Of a DNA stretch of 64,000 nt, positions 17,114 to 27,010 are shown one piece after another (the first letter of the stretch is position 1; each line of letters begins with the position of its first letter). The notes under the pieces are model-generated. The model saw nothing but the letters and a program-made list of their open reading frames with translations, was not told where the DNA came from and ran no database searches. A program made the position numbers and the translations under genes. The stretch comes from Bacteroidota bacterium (GTDB lineage Bacteria > Bacteroidota > Bacteroidia > Cytophagales > Cyclobacteriaceae). The DNA is taken from the NCBI GenBank assembly GCA_018267285.1, contig JAFDYU010000008.1:124001-188000 (forward strand). Direction: 5' to 3'.

Positions 17114-17947
17114 CTACTTTAGGGTTTGCTCGAAAATATTTTTGATCTCGTTATTTAAATTTTTTATCAGTTCACCATTTTTTTTCTCAGCAAGATATTT
17201 GGCGTGTCTTGCCCCTCCGTTGTTAAACATATAAAAAAGACCAACTCCGGTGAACGCTCCGGAAAAATAGTACCCGTTTAAAAAACTGAACACCGCAAAG
17301 GCAACCGCCCCCGACTGAATAACAGCAGAGGTGAGGCCACGGCCAAAATACCCCGCATACATTTGCCCCACACCGGGCAGCAGATGCGAAATTGATTCTG
17401 CCTTCTCGGGCTTTTTCAATTTTTTATATTTCTTTTTTTGAAACGGATTTATTGCCGCAGTCACCTTGTATTTTGTTTGGTAAGCAATAAATGCTTTTTC
17501 GGCTTCGGCCAGTTTTTGTTGTTGGTTCAAGGCAAGAATTTCGATCAAGTCAATAAGCTGGCTGTTCGCTTCGGGCAGATAATAGTGTATTTCTTGAATT
17601 TTGCTTAACGACAAATCGTATTTGGCTGCGAGGTAGGCATCTAATATCGACTCATAATAAAGTTTAAACTTCAGGCTGTCGCTGCCTTGAAAGAAATCGG
17701 CTCGTTGCAAGGTGGAGTATGCGTTTTCAAATTTTTGCTCGGCTTTCAGGCAATACGATTTTTTTAACAGAATCAAATTAGAATTGGGAGTGCTCTTGTA
17801 CAAAAGCCGCTCGTATTCCACACGTGCATGCAAATATTCTCCACGGGCAAACAGGCTGTCGGCCAGCCTGAGTTCTTGCGCTTTAGTGAAAAAGGGTGCG
17901 CAGAGGAATATGCATATCGAATAAGATCTGATTATTAATCGTTTCAT
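17114..17947 (-). CDS. exported TPR protein with LPGxGQxYAG membrane module
   Basis: A 277-residue protein with a signal peptide (about 1-23). Helical TPR-like repeats fill about residues 25-165 (LADSLFARGEYLHARVEYER and similar). A basic linker, KKKYKKLKKPEK, precedes a module starting LLPGVGQMYAGYFGRG (about 189-204), followed by two hydrophobic helices. The LPGxGxxYAG motif is shared with the upstream neighbour, and both resemble DUF5683-like or TM2-like membrane proteins. It is the last gene of the LolA-like/YidD-like operon and overlaps its neighbour by 65 bases. Function is unknown; placement suggests envelope assembly. Confidence 0.6.
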   Translation of the reverse strand: MKRLIIRSYSICIFLCAPFFTKAQELRLADSLFARGEYLHARVEYERLLYKSTPNSNLILLKKSYCLKAEQKFENAYSTLQRADFFQGSDSLKFKLYYESILDAYLAAKYDLSLSKIQEIHYYLPEANSQLIDLIEILALNQQQKLAEAEKAFIAYQTKYKVTAAINPFQKKKYKKLKKPEKAESISHLLPGVGQMYAGYFGRGLTSAVIQSGAVAFAVFSFLNGYYFSGAFTGVGLFYMFNNGGARHAKYLAEKKNGELIKNLNNEIKNIFEQTLK

Positions 17948-18749
17948 TGAGTTGATCTCTTTTTAGTTTAACCGAAAACGCACTTCCCCAAATAGTGCCG
18001 ATGTACAACGAAGTGAACAGCGTGCTGTAAATAATAAACCGTGCACTCGATGGGCCGTCTTTGTGGTAGCCTTCCCAAGCCTGCAAGCCCAACACCGTTG
18101 ATATCAACAAGGTGTAGATACCTTGCCCCTTGTTTCCGGCATAAAATTTCCCGGCACCCGGAAGAATACCCGAAAGGCTTGCCGCCAACAGCGGTGATTT
18201 TTTGGGCTGACCCAAAATCCGATCTCGGTGTTCGTTCATTTTTTTTTCCTGCTGATCGATGGAGTAGTTCGTTGCGTCAAACGACTTGGATAAAGAATCG
18301 AAATTTTTCAGATCCCTCTGCAAAAGGGAAATCCCGGCAAGTTCAAGATTACGAACCTGATGCTCTCCGCTATCCACTGGTGTGTAGGTCAGCAATTTTT
18401 GTTTCGCAACCGAATACTTTTTTAAGTATGCGTTGTTGAAAGCACTAAAAAACAAAGCTTCTGATTTCATCCTTTTCGAAAGCCCGGAAACCAAATCGAA
18501 ATGCGTTATCGACTCGGGTAACTGCTGTTGCGTATAGTAGATGTTGCCAAGAAAAAAATGTACGCTGTCATTCTGAAGCGGAGCTAACGAAGGAGATGTT
18601 CCCACATTTTTCAACAAGTAAATGGCTTCTTCATAATTTTTCTTTGCGATGAGATGCTTGGCAAAAAGCAATTCCTGCGATGCAGTTTGCCCACTAGCTT
18701 GCAGCCGAACAACAAGAGTTAAAGCGATGAGGGCACCCCGAATAGACAT
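17883..18749 (-). CDS. exported TPR protein with LPGAGKFYAG membrane module
   Basis: A 288-residue protein. The ATG at 18749 is preferred to one 54 bases earlier because it lies just after the previous stop and gives a clean signal peptide (MSIRGALIALTLVVRLQASG). TPR-like helices follow (LIAKKNYEEAIYLLKNVG, FFLGNIYYTQQQLPESI). Near residue 190 the motif LPGAGKFYAGNKGQG begins a membrane module with two to three hydrophobic helices. It matches the next gene in domain order, so the two are probably an old tandem duplication. It is the third gene of a four-gene operon that also encodes LolA-like and YidD-like proteins. Confidence 0.6.
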   Translation of the reverse strand: MSIRGALIALTLVVRLQASGQTASQELLFAKHLIAKKNYEEAIYLLKNVGTSPSLAPLQNDSVHFFLGNIYYTQQQLPESITHFDLVSGLSKRMKSEALFFSAFNNAYLKKYSVAKQKLLTYTPVDSGEHQVRNLELAGISLLQRDLKNFDSLSKSFDATNYSIDQQEKKMNEHRDRILGQPKKSPLLAASLSGILPGAGKFYAGNKGQGIYTLLISTVLGLQAWEGYHKDGPSSARFIIYSTLFTSLYIGTIWGSAFSVKLKRDQLNETINNQILFDMHIPLRTLFH

Positions 18750-18753
18750 TGGG

Positions 18754-19164
18754 CTAACGAAAAGAAAAATCAGCGGGAGATTCCAGGATCTTGTGCTGCG
18801 CATCTAACCTAACCGGGAAAGTCTCCAACGGGCTGATGGCATTGCAACGGCTGAGGCGATCGAAGCTGAGGAAATACCCCTTCACAAAACCGTATCGGTT
18901 TACCATGGCTTTGCTAAAACGCGAACAGGTTAATTCAAATGCGCAATTGGTAGCCAACTGCTCGCTAATTACACGTTGATAAACATGTATTCCGAACAGA
19001 TAGGCTCGCTTCATCGGATTCCACCCGGTATTTTTTGAAGTTGGCGTGGGCGATTGCACGGCCTGAGAATTATTGAGCAAGGCCAAATCACCTTCTACCG
19101 ATTGTGCTTGGCCAACCCTAGGCAGCGACATCACACTAATGAATAAGCAAACCAATTTAATCAT
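18754..19164 (-). CDS. YidD-like protein with a signal peptide
   Basis: A 136-residue protein. Residues 1-21 form a signal peptide (IKLVCLFISVMSLPRVGQAQ) and a 30-residue linker follows. Residues about 52-112 match the YidD family: HVYQRVISEQL, then CAFELTCSRFSKAM, YGFVKGYFLS and DRLSRCNAI, with Cys74, Cys80 and Cys107 at the conserved places. Normal YidD is about 70-85 residues, lies on the inner face of the membrane and helps YidC insert proteins. A version sent across the membrane must act elsewhere. The gene overlaps the LolA-like gene by 8 bases and is followed within 5 bases by a TPR gene. The family match is clear; the role is not. Confidence 0.75.
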   Translation of the reverse strand: MIKLVCLFISVMSLPRVGQAQSVEGDLALLNNSQAVQSPTPTSKNTGWNPMKRAYLFGIHVYQRVISEQLATNCAFELTCSRFSKAMVNRYGFVKGYFLSFDRLSRCNAISPLETFPVRLDAQHKILESPADFSFR

Positions 19165-19852
19165 TCGTTACCCGTGCGTTGGTTGGAACTTTAAAGTTTA
19201 AATAGTCATCGCTCACTTCCTGATCTACTTTGAAGTTGGCATAGGTTGTTTTTGAAATGACCGAATCCTTTTTATCAACCTGAGATATTTGTGTTACCGA
19301 TGTTGGGAAACTCAATCCGGCTACTTTTTGATAATTGTAGAAATATACTTTGTTGATCCCTTTGCCTTTCTTATCGAAGTAGCCCAGGAATACCGGGTTG
19401 TTTTTATTGTGCGCCACCTCCACCCGCGAAATATCTTTTGCCAACTGCATAGGCGGGCTCCAGACGGTAACTTTCAATCCATCTACAAATTTGGTTTCCT
19501 TTAACGTAAAGCCCATTTTAGAAAGCCCCAGATCGCCCCGGTTGTTTTCCAAAAAATAAAAAAGCTGGTTCGATTCGGTACTCAACAGATAATTTTGTTT
19601 TTGCGCAATGGTATTTTTAGCAAAATCGTAAACTAGAAATTCTCCCTTCGAATTGTTGGTGATGAGTATTTCTTCGGGCTCAAGATAGTGGCACGCCATT
19701 TTTCCTTCAGATGTATAGTAGACTGATGCTTTTAACCGGCTGAGCTTACCGTTGCGCGTAGAGCGCGTGAGCATTTCCATCGATACTTTTTGATACACGT
19801 ATTGATGAGGAATGAACAGAAACCCAACTATAAAAAAAAAGCCCCGAAGCAT
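19157..19852 (-). CDS. LolA-like outer-membrane lipoprotein-sorting family protein
   Basis: A 231-residue protein with a LolA/LolB-like pattern: amphipathic beta strands such as GKLSRLKASVYYTSEGKM, ILITNNSKGEFLVYD, and later KGKGINKVYFYNYQKVAGLSFPTSVT. LolA proteins carry lipoproteins across the periplasm. The first ATG (19852) lies in the arm of the atp-operon terminator, and the T-run of that terminator encodes three Phe of the apparent signal peptide (LRGFFFIVGFLFIP). The next in-frame ATG (19780) would lack a signal. It opens the operon with the YidD-like and TPR genes. Distant similarity only, so the carrier role is an inference. Confidence 0.6.
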   Translation of the reverse strand: MLRGFFFIVGFLFIPHQYVYQKVSMEMLTRSTRNGKLSRLKASVYYTSEGKMACHYLEPEEILITNNSKGEFLVYDFAKNTIAQKQNYLLSTESNQLFYFLENNRGDLGLSKMGFTLKETKFVDGLKVTVWSPPMQLAKDISRVEVAHNKNNPVFLGYFDKKGKGINKVYFYNYQKVAGLSFPTSVTQISQVDKKDSVISKTTYANFKVDQEVSDDYLNFKVPTNARVTND

Positions 19853-19858
19853 CGGGGC
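19831..19858 (-). terminator. intrinsic terminator of atpDC, overlapping the start of the LolA-like gene
   Basis: Minus-strand stem GCCCCGA (19858-19852) pairs with TCGGGGC (19847-19841) around a TGCT loop, then nine T at 19840-19832. This is a strong intrinsic terminator 36 bases after the atpC stop. The ATG of the next gene uses bases 19852-19850 inside it. Confidence 0.88.
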
Positions 19859-19893
19859 GAATATAGAAATCCTATTTTGGAATTAAAATAAGG

Positions 19894-20136
19894 TCAGGCA
19901 ATTCCGTCTGCCAATAAAATCACTTTGTTCTTCAATACTTCCACCACACCTCCGGTAATGCTCACTTGTTCCGAAGCACCTTTTGTTTTGTAGATCACTG
20001 TGCCTTGGGTGAGCAAGGACACCAGTGGGGCGTGGTCGTTCATTACCTGAAACGAACCATCAGCTCCCGGAAACGTAGCAATGGTAACATCCCCTTCAAA
20101 GACTTTTTTCTCCGGTGTAATAATTTCTAAATACAT
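19894..20136 (-). CDS. atpC: F1Fo ATP synthase epsilon subunit (short form)
   Basis: An 80-residue protein equal to the N-terminal beta-sandwich of F1 epsilon: MYLEIITPEKKVFEGDV, FPGADGSFQVMNDHAPLVSLL, and GGVVEVLKNKVILLAD. The C-terminal helical hairpin of typical epsilon (about 130-140 residues in total) is missing. That hairpin can block rotation in many bacteria, so inhibition of this kind would be absent here. The short form is common in Bacteroidota, so it is not a truncation caused by mutation. It follows atpD by 103 bases and is ended by the terminator at 19831-19858. Confidence 0.95.
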   Translation of the reverse strand: MYLEIITPEKKVFEGDVTIATFPGADGSFQVMNDHAPLVSLLTQGTVIYKTKGASEQVSITGGVVEVLKNKVILLADGIA

Positions 20137-20141
20137 CTCTC

Positions 20142-20237
20142 TAATTTGAAAATTTGAAAATTAGTCAATTTGAAAATTGTGTTAGAAGGCTTAAAAACTG
20201 AATTCAATTTTCAAATCTTCAAATTAATTAATCTTCA
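20142..20237. repeat. AT-rich direct and inverted repeats between atpD and atpC
   Basis: Three copies of AATTTGAAAATT-like words lie at 20142-20179 and reverse-complement copies (CAATTTTCAAAT, TTCAAATTAA) at 20204-20237. Arms at 20168-20179 and 20204-20215 could pair over 12 bp. Similar AT-rich words occur between genes of many Bacteroidota. A role in mRNA processing between the two subunits is possible but unproven. Confidence 0.5.
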
Positions 20238-20239
20238 AA

Positions 20240-21751
<1,512 letters not shown>

Positions 21752-21980
21752 TTAGAAGTTATAGTTAATTCGTTGATTTTTAACAGTTTGGGGATAAATC
21801 CGAGAGGTCGAAAAAATCCAGCCGCAAAAGTATGTTTTTCGAGGGTTAATACAAATGACAAAAAGAAGATTTGCGAGAAAAGTTATCGGTTAATAGTTAT
21901 TCGTTAGTTTACTTCGAAAATCTACTTTTCCGATTAGCCATTCACGATTAACTATTAACGATCGTGGTTATTTTTGTGTC

Positions 21981-23471
21981 ATGGGTATCCGTTCTGTTCT
22001 CGCTAAGCCATTTGCTGCCTACATCGCCAAAGAAACCAAAGAATGGTCTTCCAAACCTGATTTCTATCAACAGAAAATTTTCCGATCGCTGATTGATACG
22101 GGAAAAAATACACGCTTCGGAAAAGATCATGGCTTTAGTGAAATTAAATCGCACGATGATTTTAAGAGACAAGTTCCCGTGCGCGATTATGAAGCGTTGA
22201 AACCTTATGTTGAAAAAGTTTTGCGTGGCGAAGAAAACATTTTGTGGAAAGGCAAGCCCGAATATTTTGCCAAAACTTCGGGCACAACCTCAGGTACGAA
22301 ATACATACCGATCACAAAAGATTCGATCCCCAACCACATCAACAGCGCACGCAATGCACTGCTTAGTTACGTGCACGAAACCGGCAACGGAAAATTTTTG
22401 GATGGCGGTTTGATTTTCCTTTCAGGTTCGCCCGAGCTCAGCGAGAAAGCCGGAATAAAAACCGGAAGGCTTTCCGGAATTGTGAACCATCACGTGCCAC
22501 AATACTTGCGGTCGAATCAAAAACCCAGTTATACCACAAACTGTATCGAAGACTGGGAAACGAAGTTGGACAAGATCATTGAAGAGACGCTACATTCCGA
22601 CATGACGTTGATCTCCGGCATACCGCCCTGGGCGCAAATGTATTTCGACCGGATTGTGGCGCGTACCGGCAAGAAAATAAAAGATGTGTTTCCCAATTTT
22701 TCGATGTTCGTGTATGGCGGAGTTAATTTTGAGCCCTATCGCGCCAAACTTTTTGAAACCATCGGAAAAAAAATAGATTCGATTGAAACCTACCCGGCAT
22801 CGGAAGGATTTATCGCTTACCAGGATTCGCAACATGAAGAGGGTTTGCTTTTGCTTTTGAACTCCGGAATCTTTTTTGAGTTCATTCCTGCAGAAGAATA
22901 TTTTAACGAGAAGCCCACCCGGCTTTCTATTGAAGAAGTTGAGCTTGGAAAAAATTATGCGCTCGTCATCAACAGCAACGCAGGTCTGTGGGGCTACTCG
23001 ATTGGTGATACAATAAAATTTGTTTCAAAAAATCCGTATCGAATTATTGTAAGCGGGCGCATCAAACATTTTATTTCCGCTTTTGGTGAACACGTGATTG
23101 GCGAAGAGGTAGAGAAGGCCATGAAGTTTACAGTTGAGAGATTTCCGGAAACACATTTGGTTGAATTCACCGTTGCTCCGAATGTTGCCCCTGCCGAAGG
23201 GATGCCGCACCACGAATGGTTTATTGAATTTTCGAATCCACCCAAAGATTTAAATTCATTTGCGCTTGAGTTGGATAATCAACTGCGCAAGCTCAATGTG
23301 TACTATGATGACCTAATTACCGGAAATATTTTGCGCACACTGAAAATAATTGCACTTCGGCCCAATGCGTTCATCGACTACATGAAATCTTTGGGAAAAC
23401 TCGGAGGCCAAAACAAAGTGCCGAGGTTAAGCAATGACCGGAAGATAGCGGAAGACCTTGGTAAGCTTTAG
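21981..23471 (+). CDS. GH3-family acyl-acid-amido synthetase-like protein
   Basis: A 496-residue member of the GH3 branch of the ANL adenylating-enzyme superfamily. The ATP-binding loop is KTSGTTSGTKYIPI at about residue 95. A second motif, YPASEGFIAYQ, near residue 272, and the hinge IKFVSKNPYRIIVSGRIKHF near residue 355 also match. GH3 enzymes join amino acids to small acids via an acyl-AMP; plant members act on jasmonate or auxin. Bacterial homologues are widespread in Bacteroidota, and their substrates are unknown. ATG at 21981. It stands alone in a convergent/divergent setting; the 210 bases after it contain no confident gene. Confidence 0.85.
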   Translation: MGIRSVLAKPFAAYIAKETKEWSSKPDFYQQKIFRSLIDTGKNTRFGKDHGFSEIKSHDDFKRQVPVRDYEALKPYVEKVLRGEENILWKGKPEYFAKTSGTTSGTKYIPITKDSIPNHINSARNALLSYVHETGNGKFLDGGLIFLSGSPELSEKAGIKTGRLSGIVNHHVPQYLRSNQKPSYTTNCIEDWETKLDKIIEETLHSDMTLISGIPPWAQMYFDRIVARTGKKIKDVFPNFSMFVYGGVNFEPYRAKLFETIGKKIDSIETYPASEGFIAYQDSQHEEGLLLLLNSGIFFEFIPAEEYFNEKPTRLSIEEVELGKNYALVINSNAGLWGYSIGDTIKFVSKNPYRIIVSGRIKHFISAFGEHVIGEEVEKAMKFTVERFPETHLVEFTVAPNVAPAEGMPHHEWFIEFSNPPKDLNSFALELDNQLRKLNVYYDDLITGNILRTLKIIALRPNAFIDYMKSLGKLGGQNKVPRLSNDRKIAEDLGKL

Positions 23472-23685
23472 TTAAAGGTACCAACTTCAATAATTCTTGT
23501 TCAATTTCTCTTATTAGTAAGTTACACATAGCTATGCTTCCCATTACTGGTAATGGCATATAGGAGTAGATATATTTCCATTCCCATTCCATCTGGGTCA
23601 ATTTCAATAATCTCACTAAGTCAACTTCTTTAGTCTAGATAGAATTTTTTCTCTGTTACCAACTAAGTTAAGAACATCTTGTAAA

Positions 23686-24222
23686 TCATTTTTTCTTTTC
23701 TACTGTTTTTGGAGTCAATGCCTCAATTACTTCAGCGTAATTTAACCATGATTCATGTGATTGTACGATCAACCACTTCCCATTTCTTTTTTGCATGATT
23801 ACAGACCATAGATATTGCCCGTTATACGCAGAAAGTTCTTTAGCTTTAATTTTAATATGAATTGGAGCTGTTATCGAAACAGCATCTTTTGACAACACCA
23901 AAGCATCGAATTTGTCGGGTTTGTTTTCGAGCACATCTAATGTTGGCGCAAGTTCAGCATAGGCTGCAAGCATCGCATCGAGAGAAGGGAATAATACCCC
24001 GTTTTCTATGTAACGGGCATCTGCATCTGCAGAATAAAAATCTGATGCAGACTTAAAGTCAAGATTGTTTGAGAAATCAATCACTTGTTTCGCAATCTGT
24101 ATGGCTGAATCTGCTATTAGTCTTCTATGTTCCTCTGTGAGCGAAGAAGATTGCTTTTGGCAAGAGCTAAGGAGCATAATACTTAGTCCACATGCTGTGA
24201 GTACGGAATAAATGATTTTCAT
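23686..24222 (-). CDS. lipoprotein with NTF2-like (DUF4440/SnoaL-type) domain
   Basis: A 178-residue protein with a lipoprotein signal: the lipobox is LLSSC, with Cys near residue 21. After it comes an alpha+beta cone-type domain: a first long helix (AIQIAKQVIDFSNNLDF), then FYSADADARYIENG and strands IHIKIKAKELSAYNGQYLWSV... ending KRNGKWLIVQSHESW. This pattern is typical of NTF2-like DUF4440 proteins, which include small-molecule enzymes and binding proteins. No catalytic residues can be named. It is separated from neighbours by 130-210 bases and appears to be transcribed alone. Confidence 0.6.
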   Translation of the reverse strand: MKIIYSVLTACGLSIMLLSSCQKQSSSLTEEHRRLIADSAIQIAKQVIDFSNNLDFKSASDFYSADADARYIENGVLFPSLDAMLAAYAELAPTLDVLENKPDKFDALVLSKDAVSITAPIHIKIKAKELSAYNGQYLWSVIMQKRNGKWLIVQSHESWLNYAEVIEALTPKTVEKKK

Positions 24223-24351
24223 AAATATCGGTTTGGTTAGTGAATTTATTTTTTAGGTTGTTGCATATTTTCTGTAAACGTTCGTATGGCGAATTCGGGT
24301 TCAATCAAGCTGGCGATTAATTCCCAGAATCATTGTCAACTCTACGCAAGC

Positions 24352-25515
24352 TCACCATACAATCTTTCCATCCTTTACTACCACTTTGCCATCAATCTCA
24401 ACGGTAGCATTCATGATTGGAAAGCTCCAATTGAAAGAGGATATGTTTTTTCCGCCCTGTAATTGGTTATCTCCAAATTGCAGGTGTACCACTCCGGCAC
24501 CATTTTCGGGTCTGTAGTCTGCTCCATCTTCCATAGGTGTTAGAGCCGGGTTGAGGCCTATAAAAAAACCGGCAAACACATCTTTGTCACCTGTGTTTGC
24601 TTTAAAGTCTTTGTCAAAACACGACATACCAACATCCGCCTTTATCCCCTGCATCCTTCCACTCTTAACATCAAACTTAATATTGGTAAGTGGTTCAAAC
24701 CGACAAATATCTCTCGGAACAACCACCTGTCCATTGGCAGAGTTTTCAATGGCAGTAACGGTAACCCGGCCATCGGGTATGGTTGCCCATCGCATTGATA
24801 TTAATTTTTGTGTGGCATCTTCTTTTGTGGTTATTCCATCTCTCACCAGCACCTTGCGTCCGCTTACTGAAAAAGAAATATTAGTACCCGCAGGTGAAGT
24901 AACTTTTACTATTTTCGAATCCATCAATATTTTTTTCAAGGCTTCGCCTTGTGCTGCTATCTTTTTGTAATCGGCTTTCATGCCATTCCATATAATTTTT
25001 TCGTAAACAGCAAAATCGAGACTATTTTCTGCTGCAGCCTGTGGCGTTGGGTACGCTACACTAAAGCCTCTGACTTTCGAGTTATTGTACCCATCAAATA
25101 ATTTCTGACGGGCTGTGTTCATCAGAACCATACGTTCTTCGGGTACATCCTGGGAAACCACCCTCCAGTTTTCCACATTGGGCAAACTGATATAAATATC
25201 CATGTGCTTTATCCACTCACCAAAATAGGTTGGTGTAATTGATAAAAATTCTTTTGCAACATCTGTATATAGGGAGCGGGTAATTTTATCGGTATTATAA
25301 AAAATTGTTGTAAATCCTCCTCGTAAATTACTTTCGATAGCTATTGCTTCTGCTAACTCAATCGTATGTTGGCCACTGCTGATCACCACACATTCTCCAG
25401 GTTGAACCCCGACATTATCTACAATTTTTTTTGACAGTTGACTCCAAGATTGTTGCTGGCTAAGAGCGCTTGTTGCAATTAACCATAAGACTGCAGTTTT
25501 AAGAATTGTTTTCAT
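24352..25515 (-). CDS. exported M29-like aminopeptidase homologue
   Basis: A 387-residue protein with a signal peptide (about 1-19, ending SALSQ). The body matches the M29 (thermophilic aminopeptidase) family in order: a first domain with VGVQPGECVVISSGQ and AIAIESNLRGGFTT, then the catalytic-type domain with TNISFSVSGRKV, GVVHLQFGDN and the closing IDGKVVVKDGKIVW. In the metal site, His344 seems to remain, but the later HxD pair of the family is replaced by NWS (about residues 362-364). Family members are usually cytoplasmic, so the signal peptide is also unusual. It could be a divergent peptidase or a binding protein derived from one. Confidence 0.65.
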   Translation of the reverse strand: MKTILKTAVLWLIATSALSQQQSWSQLSKKIVDNVGVQPGECVVISSGQHTIELAEAIAIESNLRGGFTTIFYNTDKITRSLYTDVAKEFLSITPTYFGEWIKHMDIYISLPNVENWRVVSQDVPEERMVLMNTARQKLFDGYNNSKVRGFSVAYPTPQAAAENSLDFAVYEKIIWNGMKADYKKIAAQGEALKKILMDSKIVKVTSPAGTNISFSVSGRKVLVRDGITTKEDATQKLISMRWATIPDGRVTVTAIENSANGQVVVPRDICRFEPLTNIKFDVKSGRMQGIKADVGMSCFDKDFKANTGDKDVFAGFFIGLNPALTPMEDGADYRPENGAGVVHLQFGDNQLQGGKNISSFNWSFPIMNATVEIDGKVVVKDGKIVW

Positions 25516-25814
25516 AACATCAGGGGTTTTGTTATTAAGTATTAAATTCGAATACGTGTTTGTAGGGATTGATTTTCATTAATTTGGTTCGCGCTGAAAC
25601 TCCTGCCTGACCTTGTTTTCTGATTCTAAAGTTCACTTAATCTAAAGAAGCAGTCAATCCCTGAATTCAGGGGTGGCCATTTCTGCCTAGTCATATAAAG
25701 ATGAGGATTGGTGCCTGATTCTTTAAAAGCCCGTGACTTCATGCATAATCCGGATAAAATATTTTGCAGGGAGACACTCAATCCATCATAGCAACTCTTT
25801 AACCCATCCGGTTC
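25516..25814. other. intergenic region, nothing recognised
   Basis: About 300 bases between the M29-like and LuxR genes. No open frame of note, no RNA gene and no clear hairpin with a T-run was seen. A short palindrome, CCCTGAATTCAGGG, lies at 25660-25673. It presumably includes the leader of the M29-like gene. Confidence 0.4.
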
Positions 25815-26603
25815 TTATTCCAGCCAAAAAATCTTACCGGCCTTTTTTATTAATTCTGTTGAATTTTTAGCCTCAAATTTTTGCAGCAGATTCTTACGAT
25901 GCGATTCTACAGTATTAAAGCTGATACCCAATTGCTCGCTCATCTCTTTTGAACTGAGTCCGTTGGCCAAATATTTAAGCACTTCGCGCTCGCGCAGTGT
26001 CACCTGGTGATGCATCTTTTCCATGTAATGCATCAGATAGGGAATATCATCCTTTAACATCGAAGGATGATCCCAAATCATATTATGCCTGTCTTTTATT
26101 TTGCAAAGCAGGTTGCGGCATTTTGCTATTGACTGTTTACGCCTTTCATCATTCCTCATAAAAAAACCAACTCCTACTTGAAATTCGCGATGCGAATTAA
26201 AACTGAGAATAACACCCAATGATGCCATTTCAACAATTGCACCGCCTGGGCAGATGAGTCCAAATTCATACTCTTGGATCATTACGCTGCTGAGACTAAA
26301 ATCGGGCTGCTTAACCATTTTCATATAAACCGTCTGTTCTGCAGCAAGTCTGGGTACATCAGTTGGCCGTGTATGCTCATACATAAATGGTAAGCCATGC
26401 TGCATGAATTTTTCTCTCGGATATCTGCTAATAGCATACATTTCCATGCCTATATATAAAAATGAATCATTGTATAAGTCAGGACAACACAAAACGTAAC
26501 CGGGTATTCCATCTGCTTCGGTTAGTAGTTTAGCCAACTCAAGGTCGCCTTTAATGAGGGTGCTCGCTATAAACTTCTGGAGGTACGGGTCTGAGCTGCA
26601 CAT
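25815..26603 (-). CDS. LuxR-type transcriptional regulator
   Basis: A 262-residue protein with a C-terminal LuxR/GerE helix-turn-helix at about residues 198-258: LTEREVL-like LREREVLKYLANGLSSKEM, then LGISFNTVESHRKNLLQKF. The N-terminal 190 residues have no receiver-domain Asp pattern and no obvious PAS motif. They include a Cys-containing start (MCSSDPYLQK) and may be a ligand-binding domain. It should bind DNA as a dimer; the target is unknown. It stands alone between two gene-poor gaps, upstream (on its strand) of the M29-like gene, which it could control (inference). Confidence 0.82.
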   Translation of the reverse strand: MCSSDPYLQKFIASTLIKGDLELAKLLTEADGIPGYVLCCPDLYNDSFLYIGMEMYAISRYPREKFMQHGLPFMYEHTRPTDVPRLAAEQTVYMKMVKQPDFSLSSVMIQEYEFGLICPGGAIVEMASLGVILSFNSHREFQVGVGFFMRNDERRKQSIAKCRNLLCKIKDRHNMIWDHPSMLKDDIPYLMHYMEKMHHQVTLREREVLKYLANGLSSKEMSEQLGISFNTVESHRKNLLQKFEAKNSTELIKKAGKIFWLE

Positions 26604-26977
26604 CTGTATATATTGTCAGTAAAATATGAGGCTCACCAAATGCCAGCACAAGAAACAGCAGTAACAGAGCATAATTTATATCCGTAGCGGCTATGCACTG
26701 TTAACTGCATAAACAAGAAGAAGAGGAACACGCGGCACAGACCATACCATCAGCAGACAAAATCCTCTGGCCGAACACGGCTATTCATATGGGAAAGATA
26801 GAATGATTATTTAACAGAAGCAAAAGCAGGCAAAGAGCGTCTTTACACCGATTAGCCCTTCCTCAAAAGAATCAAATTCGTAAATCATACTTTAAATTCG
26901 TTTTTTCAACAGAATAAATAATGTAGCCCACAATAACAATTTGAAATACACACCGTCTAAATAAGGAATCTGTTGCG
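26604..26977. other. intergenic region between LuxR and dxr
   Basis: About 370 bases with no open frame, tRNA or terminator that I can support. A TAATTTTG word at 26992-26999, just after this stretch, matches the Bacteroidota -7 consensus TAnnTTTG and may start the dxr transcript. Confidence 0.4.
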
Positions 26978-27010
26978 TTGAGTAATTTCTTTAATTTTGT
27001 TGTTTTTATT

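Noticed and set aside
23371-23616. Minus-strand frame of 81 codons overlapping the end of the GH3-type gene
   Set aside because: Two thirds is antisense to the GH3 gene. The part beyond it looks somewhat protein-like but has no supported start or domain; perhaps a remnant of a lost gene.
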